A stretch of DNA of 64,000 nucleotides, from the NCBI GenBank assembly GCA_029960045.1, contig JASCOV010000014.1, forward strand, positions 1 to 64,000, read 5' to 3'. The first letter of the stretch is position 1. Each line of letters opens with the position of its first letter. Below, in pieces: positions 34,261 through 42,433 of this stretch. Made by a program: the position numbers and the translations under genes. Below the pieces are notes generated by a model. It was not told the DNA's origin and did not search any database. It saw only the letters and a list, made by a program, of their open reading frames with translations. The stretch is from Flavobacteriaceae bacterium PS02293. Its GTDB lineage: Bacteria > Bacteroidota > Bacteroidia > Flavobacteriales > Weeksellaceae.

Positions 34261-34833
34261 ATGAAAAAATTCTTAGGAAAAGCCATTCTCAAATTAATCG
34301 GTTGGAAAGTCGTTCTCCAAGGCGATGTCAACAATCTAGACAGATGTATCCTTGTAGTTGCGCCACACACAGATAACAGCGAATATATACTTGGAAATCT
34401 TGCTTATTGGGCTTTAGGAAAAAAACTGAAAGTCATCATAAAAGACGCTCATACAAAAGCTTTTTACGGTAGTATCGTAAAAGGTCTTGGTGGAATCGGG
34501 ATAGACCGTTCGCAGAAAAATGACCTTGTGAAATTTGTAGCAGACGAATTCAAAAAAGATGATTTTAGTCTAGTGATCACACCGGAAGGAACAAGAAGCT
34601 GGGTTCCGAAATGGCGAAAAGGTTTTTACAATATGGCTTTGGCAGCGAAAGTTCCTATCGTTTTGGCGGGAGGAGATTATAAAAGAAAAACCGTTAATCT
34701 GGGTTACATTATCCCTTACGAAAAATTGGAAACTCATACTTTTGAAGAAATAATGCAGGAAATTCAGGATTTCTATATTAAATATGATATTACGCCAAAA
34801 CATCCTGAGAATTGGAATCCACAAATTTATTAA
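34261..34833 (+). CDS. Lysophospholipid acyltransferase-like protein
   Basis: The 190-residue protein resembles short PlsC-type 1-acylglycerol-3-phosphate acyltransferases. Motif I is APHTDNSEYILGN, with His in the catalytic position but Glu where the canonical HX4D has Asp. Motif III is TPEGTRSWVPKWRKGFYNMA. The protein likely acylates a lipid at the inner membrane. It is 3 nt upstream of a thioesterase gene. Confidence 0.82.
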   Translation: MKKFLGKAILKLIGWKVVLQGDVNNLDRCILVVAPHTDNSEYILGNLAYWALGKKLKVIIKDAHTKAFYGSIVKGLGGIGIDRSQKNDLVKFVADEFKKDDFSLVITPEGTRSWVPKWRKGFYNMALAAKVPIVLAGGDYKRKTVNLGYIIPYEKLETHTFEEIMQEIQDFYIKYDITPKHPENWNPQIY

Positions 34834-34836
34834 GTA

Positions 34837-35268
34837 ATGGACGACGCTAAAAAAATAGAAATACTTGACCGCTTGAACAAAGCAAGTAAGAATACTTTGG
34901 GAGAAACACTTGACATTGTTTATACCGATGTTTCCGATGATTTCCTAACTGCAACAATGCCAGTAACACCAAAAGTTCATCAGCCTTACGGCATTATGCA
35001 CGGAGGTGCAAGCTGTGTTTTGGCAGAGACTTTGGGTTCTTGTCTTTCATTAATTAATCTTGATATTTCGAAAAACGTTCCAGTTGGCACTAATATCAAC
35101 AGTAATCATTTGCGTGCAATCCGAGAAGGAATTGTGACAGGAACTGCAACATTCATCAGAAAAGGAAATACAATGCACGTCTCTCAAATTGAGATCCGCG
35201 ATGAAAAAGGAAACCTTATCAATCATACGACAATGACGAATAACATCGTTCCTGTCGGAAAAGTTTAA
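34837..35268 (+). CDS. PaaI/MenI-type hotdog thioesterase
   Basis: The 143-residue protein has the hotdog signature QPYGIMHGGASCVLAETLGS, with a His-Gly-Gly loop and a catalytic Glu in the helix, plus VGTNINSNHLRAIREG. It lies between the acyltransferase and an isochorismate synthase-like gene. That context suggests 1,4-dihydroxy-2-naphthoyl-CoA hydrolysis (MenI) for menaquinone, but phenylacetyl-CoA or other acyl-CoA substrates are possible. Confidence 0.82.
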   Translation: MDDAKKIEILDRLNKASKNTLGETLDIVYTDVSDDFLTATMPVTPKVHQPYGIMHGGASCVLAETLGSCLSLINLDISKNVPVGTNINSNHLRAIREGIVTGTATFIRKGNTMHVSQIEIRDEKGNLINHTTMTNNIVPVGKV

Positions 35269-35283
35269 TTTATTTCTGCAAAT

Positions 35284-36261
35284 ATGCTCGTTTTCAGATT
35301 GCCAGATTCAGAGGTTTTTCACACATTGGAAAACTCATCAGAAAAACAGGTTTCGTTCGTCAGTTTTGATTCTAAAACCGTTTTGGATTTCAAAGGCTCT
35401 ATTAAAGAGATTTCAAGAGAAGAAATTGATAACAAAACCGTCACTCCAAAAAACAAAAGTTCATTAGTTGCAACCGGTAAAGAAACGCAAGAATCATATG
35501 CACTTAAGATTTCTCAAGCCAAAGACTTTATTGAGAAAAACGAACTAAAAAAATTAGTACTTTCCAGACGAAAACTTTTGATGTATCTTGATCTTGATTC
35601 AGAAAAAAAATTGTCATTAACGAAAAGCTTTCTGAAATTCTGTGACAGCTACCCTTCTGCTTTTTGTTATCTTTTCGAAAAAAATAATGAAATCTGGATG
35701 GGCGGATTTTCTGAAGTTTTAGGAAAATTCGATAAGAATACAAATTCTTTTGAAACAATGAGCGTTGCCGGAACTTTGCCTTTAGAAGAATCCTGGACAG
35801 ATAAAGAAATTGAGGAACAAAAAGCGGTTACAGATTACATACAATCTATTATTCGGAAATTTTCTTCTAATTTTAAGATTTCTACGACCAAAGATTTAAT
35901 TTCCGGAAATATAAAACATCTTAAAACTGATTTTTCGGCAGAAATAAGTCCTGAAAGTTTGGACAAAATCATTTCAGAATTACATCCAACGCCCGCAGTT
36001 TGTGGTTTTCCAAAAGAACTTTGCGCACAGGGAATCAAAAGTATAGAACATTTTAACCGAGAATTTTACGCTGGTTATATCAAAGTGGAGATAGAAAATT
36101 TCATCTATTACTTCGTGAATCTAAGATGTGCAAGTTTCTTCAAAAATTACGCTTTTCTTTTTGTCGGCGGCGGAATAACATTGAAAAGTGACGCCGAAAA
36201 AGAATGGCAAGAAACGGAACTGAAATCTCTCGCTATTCAAAATAATTTGGTTTTTGAGTGA
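35284..36261 (+). CDS. Isochorismate synthase-like chorismate-binding enzyme
   Basis: The 325-residue enzyme has the conserved chorismate-binding core. Features are KLVLSRRKLL (about 98-107), SVAGTLPLEESW, NIKHLKTDFSAEI, LHPTPAVCGFPKE (general acid region) and REFYAGYIKVE near the C-terminus. It is shorter than most MenF/EntC proteins at the N-terminus, as common in Flavobacteriia. Placement next to a MenI-like thioesterase favours the menaquinone role (MenF). The start is 15 nt after the thioesterase stop. Confidence 0.85.
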   Translation: MLVFRLPDSEVFHTLENSSEKQVSFVSFDSKTVLDFKGSIKEISREEIDNKTVTPKNKSSLVATGKETQESYALKISQAKDFIEKNELKKLVLSRRKLLMYLDLDSEKKLSLTKSFLKFCDSYPSAFCYLFEKNNEIWMGGFSEVLGKFDKNTNSFETMSVAGTLPLEESWTDKEIEEQKAVTDYIQSIIRKFSSNFKISTTKDLISGNIKHLKTDFSAEISPESLDKIISELHPTPAVCGFPKELCAQGIKSIEHFNREFYAGYIKVEIENFIYYFVNLRCASFFKNYAFLFVGGGITLKSDAEKEWQETELKSLAIQNNLVFE

Positions 36262-36380
36262 TTTATTTAAATTCAAAAATAAGCTTCAATAATCAAAATT
36301 AATTACAAATTAATTAATAAATTAAATAAAAAATTAGGATATAAATATTTATTTATTAATTTTACAGGAAACTGAGAAAT

Positions 36381-36704
36381 ATGAATCAGCTTCTAAAATT
36401 AATTTTGACAGGGATTTTGATTCTCTGTTTTTTAAAAATGCCTTCTTTATTTTACAGATTTTCCGGCTATATTCTATTCTCTGGCTTTGGATGGTTGTCT
36501 TATGATGCTTTTCAAAGAAAAGATCAGTTGGATGTGAAGATTTTTGTGATTTTAGCAGTACTGTATAACCCATTTATCACATTACCATTCCCCAATTTCC
36601 TGTGGGTTATTATTAATATTACAGTAATTATCGGACTGATACTAAATATGCTTTTTGCAGAAGATAATCCTTACGAGGATCAAATAAAAAAAGATGACCG
36701 TTAA
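36381..36704 (+). CDS. Small membrane protein, DUF6804-like
   Basis: The 107-residue protein has three to four hydrophobic segments with WLSYDAFQRKDQLDVKIFVILAVLYNPFITLPF in the middle, a pattern I associate with DUF6804. The tail is charged and ends in a Lys/Asp stretch that overlaps a terminator. Its function is not known. Confidence 0.65.
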   Translation: MNQLLKLILTGILILCFLKMPSLFYRFSGYILFSGFGWLSYDAFQRKDQLDVKIFVILAVLYNPFITLPFPNFLWVIINITVIIGLILNMLFAEDNPYEDQIKKDDR

Positions 36705-36722
36705 AGTCATCTTTTTATTTTT
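36687..36722. terminator. Bidirectional terminator overlapping two gene ends
   Basis: AAAAAGATGAC (36688-36698) pairs with GTCATCTTTTT (36706-36716), with A- and T-runs outside. The rightward gene stops within the hairpin loop and the leftward lipoprotein gene stops at its right edge. Confidence 0.85.
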
Positions 36723-37294
36723 TATAATCCTACTTCTATTTTGAAAGAAGTATTAATTTTTATTTTCGCAACATCCAATGCGATTTTTCGCCCTTTAATT
36801 TCTAATATAAAAGAATTCTGATTAGTTTTTAAATAATCCAATAGTTGCAGATCTGTAACCGGAGTAAAACTAATACTTGTTTCACTGATATTATCAGTAG
36901 CTGTAGCAATTACTTTTGCATCCATATTTGGTGCTTTAATAAGAATCGTAGCATCTTTAATTACATCCAGTTTTGTATTATTTTCAGAACTTATATAATC
37001 TATAGTGAAAAGATTTAATTTCACAGATTTTAGATTATTAATAGACAAAGAAGGATATTGCTCTTTTATTTTTGCATCCAAATCCAAATTTAGCGGAATC
37101 TCCGGTGTTCTTACAGGATCTGTAGTATTTGCAATAGCCAAAGGAACTGTTGCTTCAAAACTAACAGGAACAGCAAAAGGGATAGGAATTGAAATATTAT
37201 CAATCAGATCATCGACCTTACTACAACTGTTCATCAAACTTCCTGCAACTAAAAAAGCAGAAACCATTAATATATTTGTGAATATTTTTTTCAT
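36722..37294 (-). CDS. Putative lipoprotein of unknown function
   Basis: The 190-residue protein starts MKKIFTNILMVSAFLV. An upstream in-frame ATG at 37321 is rejected because it would precede the signal peptide. The lipobox lies near LMNSC. The mature part is Ile/Thr/Asn-rich and apparently beta-rich with low aromatic content. No family is recognised. It is monocistronic and convergent with the DUF6804-like gene. Confidence 0.7.
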   Translation of the reverse strand: MKKIFTNILMVSAFLVAGSLMNSCSKVDDLIDNISIPIPFAVPVSFEATVPLAIANTTDPVRTPEIPLNLDLDAKIKEQYPSLSINNLKSVKLNLFTIDYISSENNTKLDVIKDATILIKAPNMDAKVIATATDNISETSISFTPVTDLQLLDYLKTNQNSFILEIKGRKIALDVAKIKINTSFKIEVGL

Positions 37295-37348
37295 AAAACT
37301 TATTTTCCTATAAACATACAAAAATATGCCAAGATTATTATAGATTAT

Positions 37349-38728
37349 TTAATGATTAATATTTTCAACATCAGCAATGGAATGCTTGTGTCTGAAAAAC
37401 AAACCAAAAAGAATAGCAATTACCAAAGAATAAGCTGCAAAATAAAGCCAGATATGATTCCAGTCTTTTACAAAAACAACATTTGATAAAGTCCCATCTG
37501 GATTTACAGCCGAACTAAATGAATTTTTCAAGATTCCAAGGAATGTCGAATTATCCGGGGTTGTTTGCAGATAACTTGAAAGTTCGGTAACTGTTGTAAA
37601 TTTTATTGTAAAGAATTTATCAATTGCCCAGCCTGCGATATAACTTCCAAGAACAGCTCCGAAGCCGTTTGTCATCATCATAAATAAACCTTGAGCGGAA
37701 GATCTAATTTTTTTATCCGTTGTAGTTTCCACGAAAAGCGATCCGGAAATATTGAAAAAGTCAAAAGCCATTCCGTAAACGACACAAGAAAGAATAATCA
37801 TCCAAAGCCCATTCACAGGATCTCCAAAAGCAAATAATCCGAAGCGTAAAACCCAGGCAAACATACTGATTAACATCACTTTTTTGATTCCAAACTTTCT
37901 TAAGAAAAACGGAATAGCCAAAATAAACAAAGTCTCAGAAATCTGAGAAATAGACATAATAATGGTCGATTTTTCAACCACGATTGAATTGGTGTATTTT
38001 GGAAAATTAGCAAATTCACTTAGGAAAACATCACCATAAGCATTTGTTAATTGTAAAGCCGCACCCAAAAGCATTGAGAACAAAAAGAACAAAGCCATCT
38101 TGAAGTTTCCAAATAACTTGAAAGCATTCAATCCCAATTGTTCAGAAAGTGGTGCACTTTTGTCGATTAATTTTTGAGGTGGACATTTTGGTAATGTCAA
38201 AGCGTATAAACCTAAAAGAATAGCAGCTGCTCCACCGATATAAAATTGTCCTTCTGTCGCTTTGTTTCCTGTAAGATTTGTAATCCACATTGCTACGATG
38301 AAACCAACAGTTCCCCAAACTCGAATTGGTGGAAAATCCTTCACAACATCCAAGTGGCTGTTTTTCAGAATTGTATAAGAAATAGAATTGGTCAAAGCAA
38401 TAGTCGGCATATAGAAACACATCGCCAAAAGCATAATATAAAAGAATGAATCCGGCGTTTCTGAATGTGGTAAAATGAAAAGCACAATACCGTAGAAAAT
38501 TTGTAGAACAGAGTAAATCCTTTCCGCATTGACCCAACGGTCTGCGATAATTCCTGTAATGGTTGGCATAAAGATCGAGGCAATTCCCATCGTTCCGAAA
38601 ACAGCTCCGAACTGTGTCCCGTCCCAATGTTTGGTTCCAAACCAGAAGTTTGCCATCGTTATCAGCCAAGCTCCCCAAACAAAGAATTGCAGAAAGCTAA
38701 GTATAGTCAATCGTAATTTTAGACTCAT
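37349..38728 (-). CDS. Nucleoside:H+ symporter family MFS transporter
   Basis: The 459-residue protein has twelve predicted helices. The N-terminus LRLTILSFLQFFVWGAWLITMANFWFG matches NupG/XapB permeases, as do MLLAMCFYMPTIALTNSISYTIL and FDFFNISGSLFVETTTDKKIRSSAQGLFMMMTNGFGA. It should import nucleosides with protons. The exact nucleoside cannot be told. It lies 24 nt downstream of the bifunctional nuclease gene and may be cotranscribed with it. Confidence 0.88.
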   Translation of the reverse strand: MSLKLRLTILSFLQFFVWGAWLITMANFWFGTKHWDGTQFGAVFGTMGIASIFMPTITGIIADRWVNAERIYSVLQIFYGIVLFILPHSETPDSFFYIMLLAMCFYMPTIALTNSISYTILKNSHLDVVKDFPPIRVWGTVGFIVAMWITNLTGNKATEGQFYIGGAAAILLGLYALTLPKCPPQKLIDKSAPLSEQLGLNAFKLFGNFKMALFFLFSMLLGAALQLTNAYGDVFLSEFANFPKYTNSIVVEKSTIIMSISQISETLFILAIPFFLRKFGIKKVMLISMFAWVLRFGLFAFGDPVNGLWMIILSCVVYGMAFDFFNISGSLFVETTTDKKIRSSAQGLFMMMTNGFGAVLGSYIAGWAIDKFFTIKFTTVTELSSYLQTTPDNSTFLGILKNSFSSAVNPDGTLSNVVFVKDWNHIWLYFAAYSLVIAILFGLFFRHKHSIADVENINH

Positions 38729-38752
38729 TATATAAAATGATATTAGTATTTG

Positions 38753-39358
38753 TTAGTCGATTTTTTTGTTTCTTCTTTTAATTTCTTCTTGAAGTCTAAG
38801 CGCCGTGTCGTAATCTTCTTCTTTTACCGCATCTGCTAATAATTGATTTAGTTCTTCCAAAGAAATTCCTGATAAGTCGTTGAAATCCGAAACTTCATCG
38901 GATTCATTTTCTTCATCTCCTACTTTTGGTGTTTCATCAAGTTCTAATAAGATCCCAGCTTCATTCAGAACATCAGAAGTTGTGAAAATTGGTGCATCAA
39001 AACGAACTGCCATTGCAACAGCGTCGGAAGTTCTGGCATCAAGAATCAGTTCTTCGTCTGATAATGGATTCTTGAAATTGATATTTGAAAAGAAAACGCC
39101 GTCTTTTATCTGATAGATGATGACAGATTCGATCTTAAAGTTGGTGTTTTTCACGAATTGCGTGAACAGATCGTGCGTCAAAGGACGAGGCGGATTGATG
39201 TCTTTTTCTAATCCTAAAGAAATGGATTGAGCTTCAAAATTCCCAATAACAACAGGCAGTTTGACTGATGTTTCTTCATGTTCCAGCAACAGCGCATAAG
39301 CTCCCGATTGGGTTTGGCTGTATGAGATTCCTCTTATGATTAATTTTTTATAATCCAT
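38753..39358 (-). CDS. Bifunctional nuclease (BFN) family protein with UVR motif
   Basis: The 201-residue protein has an N-terminal BFN/DUF151 domain (1-130), with LLEHEETSVKLPVVIGNFEAQSI, RPLTHDLF and LDARTSDAVAMAVRFDAPIF. It has an acidic linker and a C-terminal UVR-like helix pair (ELNQLLADAVKEEDYDTALRLQEEIKRR). BFN proteins have been linked to nuclease activity in plants. In bacteria the activity is not established. The UVR motif normally mediates protein contacts. Confidence 0.88.
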   Translation of the reverse strand: MDYKKLIIRGISYSQTQSGAYALLLEHEETSVKLPVVIGNFEAQSISLGLEKDINPPRPLTHDLFTQFVKNTNFKIESVIIYQIKDGVFFSNINFKNPLSDEELILDARTSDAVAMAVRFDAPIFTTSDVLNEAGILLELDETPKVGDEENESDEVSDFNDLSGISLEELNQLLADAVKEEDYDTALRLQEEIKRRNKKID

Positions 39359-39517
39359 TTAGCAAATATAAAATTTTTTGTTAATTTTCATTGAGAAATT
39401 GTTGATTTTTACGTGGTTTGCATCGTATTTATATTGAAAGTAAGATGTAAAAAGTATTTATTTCAAAATGCTAAACTATTATAAAATATAAAACGTTGAT
39501 TTTGAACACGAATTCTT

Positions 39518-39621
39518 GCAGCCCGGCCTGAGTGGAAATCCTTTTTTGCGAAGAATTCGATTTCTATTGAACTGGAAATCATCTGCAAAAAAGATTGGGA
39601 ACGGAGGACGGATAAAGCTGC
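39518..39621. repeat. Dispersed palindromic intergenic repeat, copy 4
   Basis: The repeat begins GCAGCCCGGCCTGAGTGG and ends GGACGGATAAAGCTGC, with paired CCTTTTTTGCG and GCAAAAAAG. It lies in the gap between the BFN gene and etfA. The rest of 39359-39667 shows only AT-rich sequence. Confidence 0.75.
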
Positions 39622-39667
39622 CATAAAAATTAAAAGATTAAATAATTAAAGGATTAAAATAATAAAC

Positions 39668-39700
39668 AAAAAAACCTGAGCCAATGACTCAGGTTTTGAT
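39668..39700 (-). terminator. Terminator after etfBA
   Basis: AAAACCTGAG pairs with CTCAGGTTTT around CCAATGA. On the minus strand it is followed by TTTTTTTG, closing the etf operon. Confidence 0.8.
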
Positions 39701-39716
39701 TTTATTTTGAGGAATA

Positions 39717-40667
39717 TTAAGCTCCTTTCAAAGCTTTGATTTTCTCAGTCAGTGCAGGAATGATTTGGAAAGCGTCGCCCACTACGCCATAATCCGCAGA
39801 TTTGAAGAATGGTGCTTCCGCATCGTTATTAATCACAACAATTGTCTTGGAACTGTTGACACCCGCCAAATGCTGAATTGCTCCGGAAATACCAACTGCG
39901 ATGTAAAGATTCGGAGAAATTGCTTTTCCAGTTTGTCCAACGTGCTCTGTGTGTGGTCTCCAGCCGATATCGGAAACCGGTTTGGAACAAGCTGTTGCTG
40001 CGCCCAAAACGTTTGCCAAATCTTCGATCATTCCCCAGTTTTCAGGACCTTTCAGACCTCTACCAGCGGAAACTACAACTTCTGCTTCTTTAAGATCCAA
40101 TTTTCCTGAAGACTGCTCGTGATTGATCACCTTAGTATCTTCATTTGCGATGCTTAATTCTTTCACTTCTTCTGAACCAGGCGCTGCATTTTCTTTAACA
40201 CCATAAGCATTTTGAGAAACTGTTACGATAACACCCGCTGCATCAGCTTTTGCGTGCATAAAGCCTTTCCCCGAGAAAGCTCTTCTTTTCACTTGGAAAG
40301 GAGAAGTACTTTCAGGAACATCAATCGCATTAGTAATCAAAGAATAATTTTTCTGAATTGCCAACATTGGTGCAATTGAAGATGCGTCTGTAGTATGAGG
40401 AAAAACGATAACGTTGCCATCAAAAACCTCGCTCACCGCCTGTGCATAAGCTTTTGAACTGAAGTTTTTGAGACCTTCATCTTTTACATTAATGACTTTA
40501 TCTGCGCCATACTTGTAAAGTAAATCTGAAGAATCTGTAGGATTAATGGAAATCGCAGTCACTGAATCTCCAGTTTTTGCTGCAATTGCTTTTGCATAAG
40601 AAACGGCTTCAAATGCTGCTTTTTTATAAATTCCGTTTATATTTTCTGCGTATACGAATACTGCCAT
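39717..40667 (-). CDS. etfA: Electron transfer flavoprotein subunit alpha
   Basis: The 316-residue protein has an N-terminal ETF domain. The C-terminal FAD-binding domain contains VVSAGRGLKGPENWGMIEDLANVLGAATACSKPVSDIGW, GQTGKAISPNLYIAVGISGAIQH and VINNDAEAPFFKSADYGVVGD. EtfAB accepts electrons from acyl-CoA dehydrogenases. The gene is 41 nt downstream of etfB. Confidence 0.96.
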   Translation of the reverse strand: MAVFVYAENINGIYKKAAFEAVSYAKAIAAKTGDSVTAISINPTDSSDLLYKYGADKVINVKDEGLKNFSSKAYAQAVSEVFDGNVIVFPHTTDASSIAPMLAIQKNYSLITNAIDVPESTSPFQVKRRAFSGKGFMHAKADAAGVIVTVSQNAYGVKENAAPGSEEVKELSIANEDTKVINHEQSSGKLDLKEAEVVVSAGRGLKGPENWGMIEDLANVLGAATACSKPVSDIGWRPHTEHVGQTGKAISPNLYIAVGISGAIQHLAGVNSSKTIVVINNDAEAPFFKSADYGVVGDAFQIIPALTEKIKALKGA

Positions 40668-40708
40668 TTTGTTTGATTTAAAGATTAAAAAATTAAATGA
40701 TTAAAAGA

Positions 40709-41455
40709 TTAGATCACTTTCGCTTCTTCGTGAAGTAATCTTACCAATTCGTCCAGGTTATCTGCAGAAACCAATTTCACGGCCGCTCTTGGTGCAACAC
40801 TGTCGAAAGAAACTGCCTCAACTTTCACTTCTGAATTTGAAGGTTCTACTACAACTAATGCTTTAGTTCTTGCAGACATAATTCCTCTCATATTCGGGAT
40901 GATCAGATCTTTTTCGTCTACCAAACCTTTTTGACCTGCAACAACAGCCGGTAATTTTACAGAAATCGTTTCTTTTCCACCTTCGATTTCTCTTACAGCC
41001 GTGGCTTCCGAACCATTAACTTCCAATCCAACAGATGCATTCACGAAAGGGAAATTAAGCAATTGAGCCACCATTCCTGGAACCGCACCACCATTATAAT
41101 CGATAGATTCTTTTCCCATTAGGATCAATTCGTAACCGCCATCCTGAGCAACTTTTGCGATTTCTTTAGCTACAGAGAAACTGTCTTTAGCTTCAGTATT
41201 AACTCTGATGGCGTCATTGGCTCCGATTGCTAAAGCTTTTCTGATAACCGCTTCTGTTCCCGCGTCTCCAACATTTACAACTGTTACGGTTGCGCCTTGA
41301 GATTCTTGTAATTTTATAGCTTTTGTCAAAGCAAATTCGTCCAAAGGATTGATGACCCATTGGATTCCATTTTTGTCGAATGCAGACTTGTCTGCCGTAA
41401 AGTTAATTTTACTTGTAGTGTCTGGTACACTACTAATACAAACTAATATTTTCAT
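40709..41455 (-). CDS. etfB: Electron transfer flavoprotein subunit beta
   Basis: The 248-residue protein starts MKILVCISSVPDTTSKINF and has the AMP-binding ETF-beta fold with NPLDEFALTKAIKL, KALAIGANDAIRV, GKESIDYNGGAVPGMVAQLLNFPFV and a C-terminal recognition segment. It is the first gene of the etfBA operon. No acyl-CoA dehydrogenase is adjacent. Confidence 0.96.
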   Translation of the reverse strand: MKILVCISSVPDTTSKINFTADKSAFDKNGIQWVINPLDEFALTKAIKLQESQGATVTVVNVGDAGTEAVIRKALAIGANDAIRVNTEAKDSFSVAKEIAKVAQDGGYELILMGKESIDYNGGAVPGMVAQLLNFPFVNASVGLEVNGSEATAVREIEGGKETISVKLPAVVAGQKGLVDEKDLIIPNMRGIMSARTKALVVVEPSNSEVKVEAVSFDSVAPRAAVKLVSADNLDELVRLLHEEAKVI

Positions 41456-41676
41456 TTTATTGTGATATATTTTGTTATATGAATTTGGCTAATTTATATA
41501 AAAAATGCTATGCATGCATAATTTATTGTTATTTATTAAATAGGATTCTGTAAGCCTTTATTAATCGGGTATTTAGAATACTTACAAATAACAAACCCGA
41601 TGAACATTGACTAATTTGGTAAAAAATCAATCACATTTTTATAACTAATTAAGGTGGGAATTTAATTTTAAATAAA

Positions 41677-42378
41677 TTATTTCTTAACCTGACTTGCTCT
41701 AAATTCAATTTTACTTGGCAAAACTCTTGGATTCATATTCAGCATATCTAGGACGAGATTTCCCATATCTTCCGGCTGAATTTTCCATTCATCTTTTTCC
41801 GAAGGAACATTTCCGTTGAAATATGTGGCTACAGAACCTGGCATTATTACAGAAACCTTAATGTTATATTTTCTAAGATCAATCATTGCTGCTTGTGTGA
41901 AACCTACAACTCCAAACTTCGAAGCGTTGTAGCCAGCGCCATTTTCGAAGAAATTAGTTCCTGCAAGACTTGCGATAGTGATGTAGTAACCTTCAGATTT
42001 TTTCAGTTCCTCTACCGAAGCTTTTAGTGAATAGAAACAGCCTGTCAGATTGGTTTCTTGCATAGTATTCCAATCTTCGATACTTAATTCATCAACTGGT
42101 TTGAAAACTCCTAAACCTGCATTGGCGATCACAACATCTAAACTTCCGAATCTCTCTGTGATTTTGGATATGGCATTCTCTTCATCTGCAAAATTCCTAA
42201 CATCTGAGCTTACTCCGAAAATACTTTCTGAAATGATTTTAAGTTCCGAAACAGCTTTGTCGACATCTTCCTGTTTTCTTCCGCTGATGGCAACTTTGTG
42301 ACCGTTTTTCAATAAGACTTCTGCAATTCCAAAACCGATTCCTTTGGTTCCGCCTGTGATGTATATTACTTTTGACAT
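41677..42378 (-). CDS. SDR-family oxidoreductase
   Basis: The 233-residue classical SDR has the cofactor motif TGGTKGIGFGIAEVL, DVRNFADEE, VIANAGLGVFKP (variant NNAG to ANAG), catalytic Ser in TIASLAGTN, YNASKFGVVGF (YxxxK) and VIMPGSVATYF. The length is typical. The substrate is unknown. It lies 55 nt downstream of the dipeptidase gene, past a terminator, so it is probably a separate transcript. Confidence 0.9.
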   Translation of the reverse strand: MSKVIYITGGTKGIGFGIAEVLLKNGHKVAISGRKQEDVDKAVSELKIISESIFGVSSDVRNFADEENAISKITERFGSLDVVIANAGLGVFKPVDELSIEDWNTMQETNLTGCFYSLKASVEELKKSEGYYITIASLAGTNFFENGAGYNASKFGVVGFTQAAMIDLRKYNIKVSVIMPGSVATYFNGNVPSEKDEWKIQPEDMGNLVLDMLNMNPRVLPSKIEFRASQVKK

Positions 42379-42397
42379 AATTTTTATTTTTTAATAT

Positions 42398-42433
42398 TAA
42401 CAAAAAAGACAGCCTAAACTGTCTTTAATTTTT
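42398..42433 (-). terminator. Terminator after the M20 dipeptidase gene
   Basis: AAAGACAG (42405-42412 region) pairs with CTGTCTTT (42419-42426) and is followed in the minus direction by TTTTTTG. It overlaps the end of the dipeptidase gene. Confidence 0.75.
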
